Below, in pieces: positions 1 through 10,016 of a stretch of DNA of 52,522 nucleotides; within the stretch, counting starts at the first letter, position 1, and each line of letters starts with the position of its first letter. Below the pieces are notes generated by a model that made no database searches, was not told the origin of the DNA, and saw nothing but the letters and a program-made list of their open reading frames with translations. A program made the translations under genes and the position numbers. Source of the DNA: Burkholderiales bacterium (GTDB lineage Bacteria > Pseudomonadota > Gammaproteobacteria > Burkholderiales > Usitatibacteraceae); NCBI GenBank assembly GCA_025360815.1, contig JANYBL010000045.1, positions 1 through 52,522 of the forward strand. The letters are read 5' to 3'.

Positions 1-749
1 AAGCGCCTGCCTGTCACGCTTTCTCCCGACGAAGTGGGGCGAATACTCCAGCATATGGATGGCGAGTTTCTGCTGCTCGCACAGCTCCTCTACGGCACGG
101 GCCTACGCATCCAGGAGGCGATGCGCTTGCGCGTGAAGGATGTTGAATTTGATCGTGGTGTGATCATGGTGCGCGAAGCTGGGGTGGCAAAAACGGTGGC
201 AAAGATCGCATGGTGATGCTGCCAGAATCATTGCGCAAAGCATTGGCAATACAAATTGAGCTGTCGTGCGCGCTGTGGTCGTTAGATCGCGAGGACAACA
301 TCGCGGGTGTGGAACTACCCTTCGCGCTAGCAAAAAAATATCCGCGAGCCGACGAATCTTTCACGTGGCATTGGGTGTTTCCGCAGGCGACGCGCTCGCG
401 CGATCCCCGCACCGGCATCACGCGGCGCCATCATTTTTATAACGACACATTGCGGCGCGGCTTGAAGCGCGCGATGAAGCAAGTGGGCGTGATGAAGCCC
501 GCCTCCCCGCATACGCTAGGCCATTCGTTCGCCACACATCTTTTACAAAGCGGCGCGGATATTCGCACCGTAGAAACACTATTGGGGCATGTGGATGTTA
601 ACGAGGAACGTTCAGCAACAATGATTTACACGCATATGGCCAAAATCGCAGGCGGCGTGAAGAGCCCGATTGATAAATTGCTCGCCATGCCCGCTCCCGT
701 GCGGGCGAGTCGGGAGACACTGCGTGCATTGAATGAGATGCCTGCGTAG
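1..749 (+). pseudogene. integron-type tyrosine integrase, C-terminal part, frameshifted
   Basis: The reading frame is open from base 1 and encodes the catalytic-domain opening of an integron integrase ([16 protein letters not shown]). It then shifts frame near bases 180-200, in a G run beside a near-duplicate GGTGGCAAA-type unit. The rest is read in the frame ending at 749 and includes the extra IntI-type region ([22 protein letters not shown]), the [12 protein letters not shown] box and the MIYTH tyrosine. In the box the second catalytic arginine is glycine (HTLGHS), and about four extra residues precede the tyrosine motif. Frameshift, lost arginine and insertion all point to an inactive relic. 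The 5' end, attI and any cassette array would lie left of the window. Family assignment is firm; inactivity is inferred. Confidence 0.82.
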
Positions 750-1010
750 TATGGACACCCCTTGAAACTCGGCTATTGGCGCGGACTTTCAGGCATCGCC
801 TCTACAGGGCAACGAAACGATTCATATCGATATTCGCATGAACGTATTCATGAAGCGGCGACGCAAACAGCGCGATCTGCCAACTGTGCTCAACGGAATT
901 TTCTGGGCGATTTAATCTTGGCGGGATTTATATTTTTGCTGAAAAATCGATCTGCGCAGTAGATTCGAACAATACTTTGTAGAGGCTATAAATTGTGTCA
1001 GCCGAATGCG

Positions 1011-2096
1011 TTACACATTGAACCTAAAATGCATCACATCGCCATCCTTGACGATGTATTCCTTGCCTTCTAACCGCATTTTTCCCGCTTCTTTTGATTT
1101 TGCTTCGCCGCCCAGCGTGACGTAATCGTTGAATGCGATCACTTCGGCGCGAATGAAGCCGCGCTCAAAATCAGTGTGGATGACGCCAGCAGCTTGCGGC
1201 GCAGTGGAGCCTTTGTGGACAGTCCAAGCGCGGACTTCTTTGACGCCTGCGGTGAAGTAGGTTTCCAAACCGAGCAACGTGTAGGCGGAGCGAATGAGAC
1301 GGTTCAGGCCAGGCTCTTTCATGCCGATATCGGCTAGGAAAACATCTTTATCGGCATCATCCAAATCAGCGATTTCGGCTTCGATTTTGGCGCAGATGGC
1401 GGTAACGGGTGCGCCTTCTTTTTGGGCGTGCGCCATGACTAAATCGAGCAGGGGATTATTCTCGAACCCACCTTCGATGACGTTCGCCACATACAAAACC
1501 GGCTTGGCGGTGATGAAGCAGAGCGGCTTAATTAGCGCCATTTGGTCTTTATCCAGACCCATGCTGCGTACTGGATTGCCCTGATCGAGGTGCTTCATGA
1601 TGGGCTCTAAAATCGCAACCATTTTGATCGCCTCTTTGTCACCGGCGCGCGCTACTTTATTGAAACGGTGCAGCGCTTTTTCGCCCGTGCCCATGTCGGC
1701 CAAGGCTAATTCGGTATCGATGACGGCAATGTCGGATAGCGGATCGACTTTACCCGCGACGTGGATCACATTTGGGTCGTCAAAACAGCGTACGACATGC
1801 GAGATGGCATCAGTTTCGCGAATGGTTGCCAGGAACTGGTTGCCCAAGCCTTCGCCCTTGGAAGCGCCCGCAACAAGGCCCGCAATATCAACAAATTCAA
1901 CAATGGCGGGCTGGATTTTTTGCGGATTCACAATCGCCGACAATTGCGCCATGCGTGGATCGGGCACTTCAACAATGCCGATGTTGGGTTCAATCGTGCA
2001 GAACGGATAATTCTCCGCTGCGATACCGGCTTTGGTGAGCGCATTGAAGAGTGTGGATTTACCTACATTGGGAAGGCCGACGATGCCGCATTTCAT
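1011..2096 (-). CDS. ychF: redox-regulated ATPase / P-loop GTPase-family protein YchF
   Basis: YchF (OLA1 family) is a ribosome-associated P-loop NTPase that prefers ATP and is tied to translation and oxidative-stress responses. At 361 residues it has nearly the usual length. The G1 loop is GLPNVGKS at residues 7-14, G3 is DIAG at 70-73, and the G4 position reads NVIE (205-208) instead of NKxD, which is the YchF hallmark behind its ATP preference. The C-terminal third is the TGS-like domain ending in [11 protein letters not shown] good AGGAA ribosome binding site precedes the ATG. It lies directly downstream of pth on the same strand, a very common pairing that suggests co-transcription. Confidence 0.97.
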   Translation of the reverse strand: MKCGIVGLPNVGKSTLFNALTKAGIAAENYPFCTIEPNIGIVEVPDPRMAQLSAIVNPQKIQPAIVEFVDIAGLVAGASKGEGLGNQFLATIRETDAISHVVRCFDDPNVIHVAGKVDPLSDIAVIDTELALADMGTGEKALHRFNKVARAGDKEAIKMVAILEPIMKHLDQGNPVRSMGLDKDQMALIKPLCFITAKPVLYVANVIEGGFENNPLLDLVMAHAQKEGAPVTAICAKIEAEIADLDDADKDVFLADIGMKEPGLNRLIRSAYTLLGLETYFTAGVKEVRAWTVHKGSTAPQAAGVIHTDFERGFIRAEVIAFNDYVTLGGEAKSKEAGKMRLEGKEYIVKDGDVMHFRFNV

Positions 2097-2171
2097 GATT
2101 GCTATTCCTAGGTTCTTAAATTGAAACGTTACTGTTGTTTTGTCTTTTGATTTAAAACACGGCGATGAAGA

Positions 2172-2810
2172 TTATGGGGGCGTTGGTTTGGTTGGAGGTA
2201 CTTTGACGACTGGCATGACCTTCGTGTGTAATTTCAACATCGCCGTTTCCATATCACCCTTGGCAATCAATGGCCAGCAATCAAGTGAGCGATTCATCGC
2301 ATCGTCAATGGCGCGTTGGTCGGCAACATTGGGGCGATGCAAAACATAATCGACGACTTCTGGGCGATCCATGCTGCCGCCTAATTTTCCTGCTAATTCA
2401 CGCGGATGGCCAATTCCAATCCGCAGCCGCCAAAAATCTTTCGTGCCCAAATGCGCGACGATATCTTTAATGCCGTTGCTGCCAGCAGCACCGCCGGTTT
2501 TCATTTTTACGCCGCCGGGTGGCAAATCCATTTCATCATGCGCAACTAAAATTTCGGAAGGTTGGATTTGGTAAAACTTGGCGAGCGCACCGACAGATTG
2601 GCCGGAGCGATTCATGAAGGTGGTTGGCTTGACGATATACACGCCACCCGCTTTGGCGACTTCACCGTGGAATTTTGACTCCTTGTTGAATGCTGCACCA
2701 AGCGATCGCGCGAGCAAATCCACAAACCAAAAGCCAGCATTGTGGCGGGTTTCGAGGTATTCACGGCCTGGGTTGCCAAGGCCGACGATAAGTTTGATCG
2801 AAGAATTCAA
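2172..2810 (-). CDS. pth: peptidyl-tRNA hydrolase
   Basis: Pth releases tRNA from prematurely dropped peptidyl-tRNA in the cytoplasm. The protein opens with IKLIVGLGNPGREY; the catalytic and substrate residues of the family are visible as N13, H23 (TRHNAG), N67 (TFMNRSG) and D95 (HDEMDLPPG). It has 212 residues, slightly longer than the typical 190-200, because of a proline-rich tail. The start is a TTG only two codons before the conserved IKLIVG core; no ATG is available and the ribosome binding site is poor, so the exact start is uncertain. It sits between rplY and ychF on the same strand, after a terminator that follows rplY. Confidence 0.96.
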   Translation of the reverse strand: MNSSIKLIVGLGNPGREYLETRHNAGFWFVDLLARSLGAAFNKESKFHGEVAKAGGVYIVKPTTFMNRSGQSVGALAKFYQIQPSEILVAHDEMDLPPGGVKMKTGGAAGSNGIKDIVAHLGTKDFWRLRIGIGHPRELAGKLGGSMDRPEVVDYVLHRPNVADQRAIDDAMNRSLDCWPLIAKGDMETAMLKLHTKVMPVVKVPPTKPTPP

Positions 2811-2932
2811 AGGAAGTTTTTTTGTTTGGCGGGTTTACTGGGTTTAGGTTAAACAAATAAAAATTGTGTGGTTCCGCCACCGATGTTTGCCTGACTAAGC
2901 CGCGCGAAAGTAGGGGTTTGCGTTCGCACGTT

Positions 2933-2975
2933 CTAATAAAAAATGCCCGTCGCCCAAAAAGGCAACGGGCATTCC
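2933..2975 (-). terminator. rho-independent terminator after rplY
   Basis: Read on the minus strand, a nine-base stem AATGCCCGT/ACGGGCATT (2965-2973 with 2942-2950), extended by GCC/GGC pairs, is followed by a T run. It lies about 30 bases past the rplY stop and separates prs-rplY from pth-ychF, which then need their own promoter or read-through. Confidence 0.88.
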
Positions 2976-3003
2976 CAATATAAAACGCGACAGCAAAGCG
3001 AAA

Positions 3004-3696
3004 TTATTTTTTATCTTTTCCGCCCTTGTCGTCTTTCTTCTCCTCCTCCTTCGCCTTCTGGTTCGCGGCCGGTACATCAGCGGCGGACACAGCGGGCGTT
3101 GCCACTTCTTCAGCAACTGCCGCGCGCGGGATGATAATCGTCGCGACAACAGGATCTCCACCGCGTGAAGGCGCGACGGCGGTGACGCCTGCCGGCAGCT
3201 TCATGGTGGAAATATGCAGGGAATGGCCAGCAGCCAAGTCTTTCAGATCGACTTCAATAAATTCTGGCAAGTCTTTTGGCAGGCAAGAAATATTGAGTTC
3301 GTTCAACACATGCGAAACGATACCGCTGGAGAGTTTAACGCCCGGGCAAATATCGGCATTGATAAAGTGCAACGGCACCTTCATGTGAATCTTCTGGTCG
3401 GCTGATACGCGCTGGAAATCAACGTGCATCACAATTTGTTTCCAAGCGTGCATTTGCACATCGCGCAACAACACTTGTTGGGCTTTGCCATCCAAGGTCA
3501 TGTCGAGGATCGAAGCGTGGAACGCCTCATTGCGCAGCTTGTGGAAAATATCGTTGTGATCAAGCTCAATGGCGGTGGCAGGCGTATTGGCTGCGCCACC
3601 GTAAATGATGCCCGGGACTTTATTCGCGTGACGCAGGCGGCGGCTCGCACCAGTGCCCTGTCCATTACGCGTTGTTGCTGTGATTGCGATTTTCAT
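3004..3696 (-). CDS. rplY: 50S ribosomal protein L25/general stress protein Ctc
   Basis: This is the long, two-domain form of L25 (TL5/Ctc type), which binds 5S rRNA in the large subunit. The N-terminal L25 domain has [15 protein letters not shown] and ends near residue 95; a beta-rich TL5 C-terminal domain follows, then a lysine- and glutamate-rich tail ([14 protein letters not shown]) likely to be disordered. It has 230 residues, usual for the betaproteobacterial form. A clear GGAG ribosome binding site lies 6-7 bases before the ATG. It follows prs by about 150 bases on the same strand, the standard arrangement, and ends in a strong terminator. Confidence 0.96.
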   Translation of the reverse strand: MKIAITATTRNGQGTGASRRLRHANKVPGIIYGGAANTPATAIELDHNDIFHKLRNEAFHASILDMTLDGKAQQVLLRDVQMHAWKQIVMHVDFQRVSADQKIHMKVPLHFINADICPGVKLSSGIVSHVLNELNISCLPKDLPEFIEVDLKDLAAGHSLHISTMKLPAGVTAVAPSRGGDPVVATIIIPRAAVAEEVATPAVSAADVPAANQKAKEEEKKDDKGGKDKK

Positions 3697-3843
3697 AATG
3701 ACTCCAAATTTGCCCGTTGTTGCCGTACTTTTTGCACAATCAACTTCAGGCGGTTACGAGCAATTTGCGACCAATTGCCCACTTTAATCGGATCGGTAAT
3801 TGATCCGCATGATACAAAATTTTTACAAGAAATCTCTAAAAAC

Positions 3844-4794
3844 TTAATCCGAAAACAGCGAACTCACCGAGCCATCCTCGGCAATCCGGCGAATCGTTTC
3901 CGCGAGCAATTCTGCGGTACCGATTTGGCGAATTTTTTTGCAGGCCAACGCTTCAGGCTTCAACGGAATCGTATCCGTTACCACCAATTCATCAATCACC
4001 GAATTTTCTAGCCGCTCAATGGCCGGACCAGATAATACGGGGTGTGTACAGTAAGCCAGTACTTGCTTAGCGCCGCGCTCTTTCAAGGCTCTTGCGGCCT
4101 CAGTCAAGGTGCCTGCGGTGTCGACAATATCGTCCATGATGAGACAGGCACGGCCTTCAACATCACCAATAATATTCATCACCATCGAAACATTAGCGCG
4201 CGGACGACGTTTATCAATAATCGCCAAATCCGCATCTAACTGCTTCGCAATCGCTCTTGCCCGCACCACACCGCCTACATCGGGCGAAACCACCATCAAA
4301 CCCTGATAATCGCGCTTCCACAAATCGCCCAGCAAAATCGGCGTGGCGTAAATGTTATCAACGGGAATATCAAAAAAACCTTGAATCTGGTCTGCATGCA
4401 AATCCATGGTGAGCACACGGTCAACACCTGCGCCCGTCAACATATTTGCCACGACTTTTGCCGAAATTGCGACTCGTGCTGAGCGTGGGCGGCGGTCCTG
4501 CCTTGCATAACCAAAATACGGAATCGCTGCGGTGATACGGCCAGCGCTGGAGCGCTTGAGCGCATCCGCCATGACCATAATCTCCATTAAATTATCGTTC
4601 GTCGGCGCACAAGTTGATTGGAGAATAAACGCGTCTTTGCCGCGTACGTTTTCCATAATTTCAACCATTACTTCGCCGTCGCTAAACTTTGAAACCTTGG
4701 CACGACCCAGTTGCGAACCCAACAGCTTGGCGACTTCACGCGCCAGCTTCGGGTTCGCGTTACCAGCGAACACACTTAAATTATCAATTGCCAT
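3844..4794 (-). CDS. prs: ribose-phosphate pyrophosphokinase (PRPP synthetase)
   Basis: Prs transfers pyrophosphate from ATP to ribose-5-phosphate, making PRPP for purine, pyrimidine, histidine, tryptophan and NAD synthesis. The 316-residue length is that of class I enzymes. Visible are [16 protein letters not shown] near the start, the ATP-loop sequence [18 protein letters not shown], the flexible-loop KRRPRANV and the PRPP-binding loop [14 protein letters not shown]-type ribosome binding site precedes the ATG. It lies about 110 bases downstream of the tRNA-Gln gene and upstream of rplY on the same strand, so tRNA, prs and rplY may share a transcript. Confidence 0.98.
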   Translation of the reverse strand: MAIDNLSVFAGNANPKLAREVAKLLGSQLGRAKVSKFSDGEVMVEIMENVRGKDAFILQSTCAPTNDNLMEIMVMADALKRSSAGRITAAIPYFGYARQDRRPRSARVAISAKVVANMLTGAGVDRVLTMDLHADQIQGFFDIPVDNIYATPILLGDLWKRDYQGLMVVSPDVGGVVRARAIAKQLDADLAIIDKRRPRANVSMVMNIIGDVEGRACLIMDDIVDTAGTLTEAARALKERGAKQVLAYCTHPVLSGPAIERLENSVIDELVVTDTIPLKPEALACKKIRQIGTAELLAETIRRIAEDGSVSSLFSD

Positions 4795-4901
4795 GTTAGC
4801 GCCTCATCCTCACGGTTGGAACAAAGGGCTACGTCTGCAAGCATTTTCAAACAATAGGGTCAAAAATATCGGCAGAACATAAAAATTCAAATACATACGA
4901 C

Positions 4902-4976
4902 TGGCTGGGGAGGTAGGGATCGAACCTACGAATGCCGGAATCAAAATCCGGTGCCTTACCACTTGGCGACTCCCCA
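4902..4976 (-). tRNA. tRNA-Gln (anticodon TTG)
   Basis: The minus strand folds into a complete 75-base cloverleaf that includes an encoded CCA. The acceptor stem is TGGGGAG/CTCCCCA; it starts with T as bacterial glutamine tRNAs do. The anticodon arm is CCGGA-TTTTGAT-TCCGG, giving anticodon TTG at loop positions 34-36. The T arm carries GGTTCGATCC. It lies between ispE and prs, a common position in Betaproteobacteria. Confidence 0.97.
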
Positions 4977-5041
4977 AACTCTTTGTGTTGCTTTTTATCT
5001 TTTAGCCGCCACCAATTGGGCAAACCAAACAATAAAAACAA

Positions 5042-5953
5042 CTAGGTGCTGGGATGACAGTTCATCCCCTGCGCCACAAATCCTCGGTATTCCGGCATGA
5101 GATGTTGAAAAGCATCATGAGCATCACGCTCAAACTCGAAGGCTGCAAATACACATGCCCCTGAACCCGTCATACGCGCACCAAAAACAGATTTGGCACT
5201 GACCGCTTGCAACGCTGTAAGGTGCGCTGCCACGACTGGAAATGCTTTCAACACCACTGGTTGCAAATCGTTCCGGCATTGCCGAAGTGATTCTGCAAAC
5301 GCGAACTTATCCACAACCGCTGAAAAGTCCGCTATTTTGAGGCTGATCGAGTCTCTTGTCAATTCCGGCGATGAAAATATGGCAGGCGTCGGCACCGATT
5401 CGGGAGGCGTTAGCACCAAATACCACCAATTTGGTACCGCAATTGGGGTCAAAACCTCGCCAACGCCTTCTGAAAACGCGTTTTGCCCGTTAATGAAGAA
5501 CGGGACATCGGCGCCCAGGCTTAACCCAAGGCGCTGCAATTCTTTGGGCGGCAAATTCAGGTTCCAAAGCCGGTTTAGACCTCGCAGAACGGTCGCGGCA
5601 TCCGAGCTGCCGCCACCCAGCCCACCGCCCATCGGGATCCGCTTTTCAACGCTGATGTTGCAGCCCAAACTACAACCCGTGTGGGCTTGCAATAATTTTG
5701 CGGCGCGAACGACTAAATCTTTCTCGGATGGTACGCCAGCCAGCGTCGAAGTCCGTGAAATCGCAGCATCAGCCCGGACTTCCAAGTCAATTGTGTCGCC
5801 GAAATTGAGCAGTGTGAAAATCGATTGGAGCAAGTGATAGCCGTCATGTTCGCCGCCAATTTGCCGACCAATGACATGCAAAAACAGATTTAGTTTGGCA
5901 GGGGCCAACGTTTCAATTTTCGACCGCTCAATTCTCGTCGAGTCGAATTTCAT
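5042..5953 (-). CDS. ispE: 4-diphosphocytidyl-2-C-methyl-D-erythritol kinase
   Basis: IspE phosphorylates CDP-methylerythritol in the non-mevalonate isoprenoid pathway. It is a GHMP kinase: LAPAKLNLFLHV carries the family lysine near the N-terminus, the glycine-rich phosphate loop is PMGGGLGGGSSDAA near residue 110, and RMTGSGACVFAAF lies near the C-terminus. The ATG at 5953 is chosen because it overlaps the lolB stop as ATGA; a GTG four codons upstream is the alternative. At 303 residues it is slightly longer than usual. It is the last protein gene of a TPR-lolB-ispE unit, followed by tRNA-Gln. Confidence 0.95.
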   Translation of the reverse strand: MKFDSTRIERSKIETLAPAKLNLFLHVIGRQIGGEHDGYHLLQSIFTLLNFGDTIDLEVRADAAISRTSTLAGVPSEKDLVVRAAKLLQAHTGCSLGCNISVEKRIPMGGGLGGGSSDAATVLRGLNRLWNLNLPPKELQRLGLSLGADVPFFINGQNAFSEGVGEVLTPIAVPNWWYLVLTPPESVPTPAIFSSPELTRDSISLKIADFSAVVDKFAFAESLRQCRNDLQPVVLKAFPVVAAHLTALQAVSAKSVFGARMTGSGACVFAAFEFERDAHDAFQHLMPEYRGFVAQGMNCHPST

Positions 5954-6549
5954 TTGGCTGCCCACTCATCCACAACCAGCTTGAGCGAAACATCGCCACC
6001 GGCTTTGACCGCAGCAATGCGTGAAGCGTAACGATGCGGCAGCGCATCCTGAAAACGCTCCGCCGTCACTTGCCATAGCGTACCGTCCCGAAGCTGAATA
6101 TCCTGCGGAACGTTGTCCACTACGCCAATACCCTGCACCCATCGTGCGATCTGATCGACCTCAAGCACCACACCCAGTGTGGCCTCCGTGAGTTCGTCCA
6201 TCGTCGCCGCACGGGTAATTTGACTGCCGTTATTCAGGGTGACTTGCACACTTTTATCCGCACGAATCTCTCTAACGATCTCGGCCACTTGCGAACCAAA
6301 CGGCGTAAAAAACTGTAGTCGTTCCTCCCGCTCCGCTCTTGTCCATACTATTTTGACTGAATCAAACCGATCCTGACGCCGAATACTGAGCCGCCCGGTC
6401 ATCGCAAAATACCGCGCTTCCTCGGTGACAACAGGAGCAAGCGGCGGCGATGGCATCAATGTCGTACAGGCTGACAAAAAAAGTGCCAACCCAACGACGA
6501 TACCGTGTTTGACGGTGCGTCCGATTTTGCACTTCGCGACGCCGGACAT
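5950..6549 (-). CDS. lolB: outer-membrane lipoprotein insertion protein LolB
   Basis: LolB is the outer-membrane receptor that takes lipoproteins from LolA and inserts them in the inner leaflet. From the ATG at 6549, which has GGAG eight bases upstream, the protein begins with a basic region, a hydrophobic segment and the lipobox LSAC, giving a mature lipoprotein of about 170 residues. The segment FAMTGRLSIRRQDRFDSVKIVW matches the LolB fold opening. A longer start at 6636 would overlap the upstream stop as ATGA but would put an unusual 50-residue leader before the lipobox. It is sandwiched between the TPR gene and ispE, the usual context. Confidence 0.88.
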   Translation of the reverse strand: MSGVAKCKIGRTVKHGIVVGLALFLSACTTLMPSPPLAPVVTEEARYFAMTGRLSIRRQDRFDSVKIVWTRAEREERLQFFTPFGSQVAEIVREIRADKSVQVTLNNGSQITRAATMDELTEATLGVVLEVDQIARWVQGIGVVDNVPQDIQLRDGTLWQVTAERFQDALPHRYASRIAAVKAGGDVSLKLVVDEWAAK

Positions 6550-6632
6550 TTCGTCATCTCCGAGCACCCGCTTGCCTTGAAACGCCTCGCCAATACTGGC
6601 TTTTGAGCGGTTTACCGTCAACCCGCCACCAT

Positions 6633-8681
6633 TCATTTTGTGGTTTGTACTGCTTGCTTAACAATCAAATTTGTTAAGGCCGCCAAGGCTTCATGGCCCG
6701 GACTTTCTTGACTCGCTTCGCGCAACAATTTTTGTGCTTCGTCGCGCTGTCCAGCCGCCCAAAGTACCTCGCCTAGGTGTGCGGCGATTTCCGGATCCCG
6801 GCGCACTTTATATACTTTTCTAAGCGTTGCCAACGCATCATCAACGCGTCCCATGCGGAATTGCACCCAGCCCAAACTATCTTGAATAAACGGATCGTCC
6901 GGCGTAATCGACAACGCTTTTTGGATCAGTTGATACGCCTCATCAAGACGCACATTGCGTTCTGCCAGTGTGTAGCCGAGCGCATTATAGGCTTGCGCGT
7001 AATCAGGTTTCAGCGAAATCACGCTGCGCATATCGGCTTCAAGCACATCTACCTTATTAAGCTTCTCGGCCATCATGCCGCGATCGTAGATCAGCTCCAG
7101 CGAATCAGGATTTTTCTTCACCGCTTCATCGAGCAATTGAAACGCCTCACGATAGGCTGCCGCATCACGCAGCAATTGCGATTCCGCCAAAACCAGCTGA
7201 ATACGTTGTGTCAGCCGCGCGGACTGGCGACTGACGAGCTGAACTCGTGATGTGGATACATCGACCTCACCTACATTGTCACCATTATTAACCGCACCGC
7301 CATCACCTTCGACATCATCGGCAGCGCGAGCATCACGCAAATATTTCCGCCCCGCCTCCAAGCCGTCACGCTTAGCCAACAGGCTCGCGGTCTTTAATTT
7401 TGCGTTGACAAAATATTCGCCCTCGCCCACACGTCGATACCATGCAATAGCGGCATCGGCATCCTTCTTGGCTTCGGCCACAATACCGAGATTGAAGTAC
7501 ACTGGATTGTTGTCGCGCGGCTTGGCCTCAAGGGTTCGCTGGAATTGTATTTCCGCTTCGCGGTAGTCTTCGATTTGCTGCGAAACCAAGGCGATGGCAT
7601 AGGGGGTCTCAGGATCGCTTATTTTTTTCAAGACGTTGTCGCGATCAATTTTCTGGAATTCCTCGCGCGCTGCCAGATAGCTTTTTTGCGCTACCAATAA
7701 ACGGGCATAGATGAGTCGCACATCGGTAGCACCGGGTTGAGTTTTCAAAAAACTCTGCAAATAATTCAACGCGTTTTGTTCCGCACGACCTTCCGCACGA
7801 TTTTCTGTATTCAGTGAACTTCTGCTGCCGACGCCACCCTCCAAATTAGCCGCTGGTTTAGTTTCCCGCAAAATTTGCGATTTCAAGATCGCGGCTTGCG
7901 ACCAGTCTGGCCTGAGGCGGATCGCCTCATCAATAGCGGTGACGGCCTCCGCATGATTGCCACAAATCAGCGCCGTTTGCGCCACGGCGAAGTGTGCCTC
8001 CGCCAGCTGCGGGAACGGTTTGGTCAGCTCACGCACAGCGGCAAGGTATTTTGCTTTCTCACCATCTCGTTCAGTTTGCCGTGCCAGAACCAGCGGGATT
8101 TGCATCAGCAATCCCGGCGTTGCTTTGGTAACAACCACTGGCACTAGGGGTTGCCCCGATCCTAATCCGAGCCAAGATGCAAACGAAGCCTTGCTGGCGT
8201 CTAAATTCGCGCCCGCCATCCGCCCCAGAATTTGTCGCGCGACCATCGACGTCGGCTCCAAATCAAGCCAAAAAATCGTCGCCTCTCGCGCTTGGTCAAT
8301 CTGCCCCGCTTGGAAAGCAACTTCAACAGCACGACGCGCCAAACGGGCATCCCGGGTGCTTTGCGCGAGATCAAATATGCCGCGGAACGCGATCGGTGAT
8401 TGACCGCGTTGGCTCGCGATTTCAGAGAGAAAATACGCGTAGAGGAATTGTTCCGGGTTCGATAAATACGTAGGATTGGATGCAGGTTCTTTGGCCTTGG
8501 CGAACTTGGCCGCATTCTTGCCCGTGCCAGATTTTGCCGGCTCCTTTACGGCGGGCGCTTTTGCTTCTTTCGTCACTGGTGTTTCGGCCTCTTTGCCTGT
8601 TTGCGCCTCCGGCGCGGCGATTGCAGACACGGCCGCGTACGTTGCAAGGCAAACTAACAAACTAAGAGTTTTCGATTTCAT
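6633..8681 (-). CDS. exported tetratricopeptide-repeat protein
   Basis: This 682-residue protein begins with a signal peptide (MKSKTLSLLVCLATYAAVSA, cleavage near IAA). An alanine/lysine/glutamate linker follows, then many TPR helices across the rest; the last repeats (PDYAQAYNALGYTLAERN, DDPFIQDSLGWVQFRMGR) are canonical. The start at 8681 is preferred over one 37 codons upstream because it places the signal peptide at the N-terminus. TPR proteins upstream of lolB-ispE are a constant betaproteobacterial neighbourhood. A role in assembly at the envelope is likely by analogy, but no enzymatic motif is visible. It heads the lolB-ispE unit, whose promoter should lie in 8682-9000. Confidence 0.88.
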   Translation of the reverse strand: MKSKTLSLLVCLATYAAVSAIAAPEAQTGKEAETPVTKEAKAPAVKEPAKSGTGKNAAKFAKAKEPASNPTYLSNPEQFLYAYFLSEIASQRGQSPIAFRGIFDLAQSTRDARLARRAVEVAFQAGQIDQAREATIFWLDLEPTSMVARQILGRMAGANLDASKASFASWLGLGSGQPLVPVVVTKATPGLLMQIPLVLARQTERDGEKAKYLAAVRELTKPFPQLAEAHFAVAQTALICGNHAEAVTAIDEAIRLRPDWSQAAILKSQILRETKPAANLEGGVGSRSSLNTENRAEGRAEQNALNYLQSFLKTQPGATDVRLIYARLLVAQKSYLAAREEFQKIDRDNVLKKISDPETPYAIALVSQQIEDYREAEIQFQRTLEAKPRDNNPVYFNLGIVAEAKKDADAAIAWYRRVGEGEYFVNAKLKTASLLAKRDGLEAGRKYLRDARAADDVEGDGGAVNNGDNVGEVDVSTSRVQLVSRQSARLTQRIQLVLAESQLLRDAAAYREAFQLLDEAVKKNPDSLELIYDRGMMAEKLNKVDVLEADMRSVISLKPDYAQAYNALGYTLAERNVRLDEAYQLIQKALSITPDDPFIQDSLGWVQFRMGRVDDALATLRKVYKVRRDPEIAAHLGEVLWAAGQRDEAQKLLREASQESPGHEALAALTNLIVKQAVQTTK

Positions 8682-9000
8682 CACGACTGTCCACAAAAAT
8701 AAAACGTAGGCTCTTGCTCTTAAAACGAAGTTAAAAAAGCATTGATCGAGCCATTGAGAATGCCCAGAGATGACATCATATCCCTCAGGCACCGGTACGT
8801 CACCTGAGCATCTTCAATGCCACATGAAAGTTCTTGCGCCGTGTGAACCATGTCACAATCCAGCTATCCAGCAAGTAGCCTATTTGTAACGACAGCAACA
8901 CCAGCAACGGCATAAATGAGGCTTTTAGTAGCATTGACAGGCCGTTGTTTGTCCCTAATTTAGCGCATTCGTTCCATATTCAGCTTGGCGTCCATGTTAA
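8682..9000. other. divergent intergenic region between the TPR gene and mutM
   Basis: No gene is supported here. It must hold the promoters of the minus-strand TPR-lolB-ispE unit and of mutM. The open frame running upstream of the TPR start lacks a convincing ribosome binding site. I recognised no operator or hairpin. Confidence 0.5.
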
Positions 9001-9870
9001 ATGCCTGAATTGCCCGAAGTCGAAACCACCCGCATGGGACTCTTGCCGCACGTTCGCGGGCAGCGCATATCGCGCGTGATCGTCCGGGACAAGCGGCTGC
9101 GCTGGCCGATTCCGGATGATTTTTCGGCGCAATTGGAAGGCGCCACCGTCAACGATATTTTTCGCCGGGGTAAATATTTGTTGTGGGAGTGCGTGAAGAA
9201 AGAATCCTTGCGAAAACAGCGCCCGCATGGTTTCGTATTAAGCCACCTCGGCATGTCTGGCACCTTATGTGTTTTACCCGCATCAACGCCCGCCACCAGA
9301 CACGATCATGTCGATATTGTGCTCAGCAATCGCTTATTAATCCGCTTTAACGATCCCCGGCGATTCGGTGCAATGCTATGGATCCCGGCGCAAGGGACAC
9401 CGCACCCATCACACCCCTTGCTGGATACGCTTGGCCCCGAGCCATTGTCAGATGCGTTTACCGCAGCGAATCTGTTTAAGCTGTCACGCGGTAAAAGCTC
9501 ACGCGGCCGCACCGTGAGCGTTAAAGAATTCATCATGAATGGCCATGTGGTGGTGGGCGTGGGGAACATTTACGCTTCAGAATCCTTATTCCGCGCGGGG
9601 ATTCACCCAATACGCGCGGCCGGGAAAGTGTCACTTACCCGATACCAAAAATTGGCAAACGCCATTCGCGAAACCTTATCCGACGCGATCCGCGCCGGCG
9701 GCACAAGCTTGCGCGATTATGTAAAGACGGATGGTGAACAAGGCTATTTTCAGCTGGATGCCGCGGTTTATGGGCGTGAAGGCAAGGCTTGCCGAACTTG
9801 CCAGACTCCCATACGATTAATTGTACAAGGCGCGCGGAGTACTTATTTTTGTCCGCATTGTCAGCATTGA
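9001..9870 (+). CDS. mutM: formamidopyrimidine-DNA glycosylase (Fpg/MutM)
   Basis: MutM removes 8-oxoguanine and formamidopyrimidines from DNA and nicks by beta/delta elimination. The mature N-terminus PELPEVE supplies the catalytic proline and glutamate; K58 (RRGKYL) is the family's conserved lysine. The helix-two-turn-helix segment contains GVGNIYASE, and a C4 zinc finger is complete (C264, C267, C284, C287). The length of 289 residues is slightly above the usual 270. The next nucleotide-pool sanitiser, mutT, lies 7 kb away, so two parts of the 8-oxoguanine defence are in this window. It is transcribed away from the TPR-lolB-ispE unit. Confidence 0.97.
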   Translation: MPELPEVETTRMGLLPHVRGQRISRVIVRDKRLRWPIPDDFSAQLEGATVNDIFRRGKYLLWECVKKESLRKQRPHGFVLSHLGMSGTLCVLPASTPATRHDHVDIVLSNRLLIRFNDPRRFGAMLWIPAQGTPHPSHPLLDTLGPEPLSDAFTAANLFKLSRGKSSRGRTVSVKEFIMNGHVVVGVGNIYASESLFRAGIHPIRAAGKVSLTRYQKLANAIRETLSDAIRAGGTSLRDYVKTDGEQGYFQLDAAVYGREGKACRTCQTPIRLIVQGARSTYFCPHCQH

Positions 9871-10016
9871 TAGCATTCGAGGGCTAGTGATCACGGGTCA
9901 ACTGGTCCATGCACGATTGGAGCATTAACTTACCCCATTAACGCGACGACCAATAACAGCGATAATAATGATATGAAAACAGCAACCATCATGATGTCAG
10001 CGCTTCACCGCCAACG

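Noticed and set aside
4847-5041. 64-residue minus-strand open frame over the tRNA region
   Set aside because: It reads straight through the tRNA-Gln gene; the cloverleaf explains the sequence and there is no protein resemblance.
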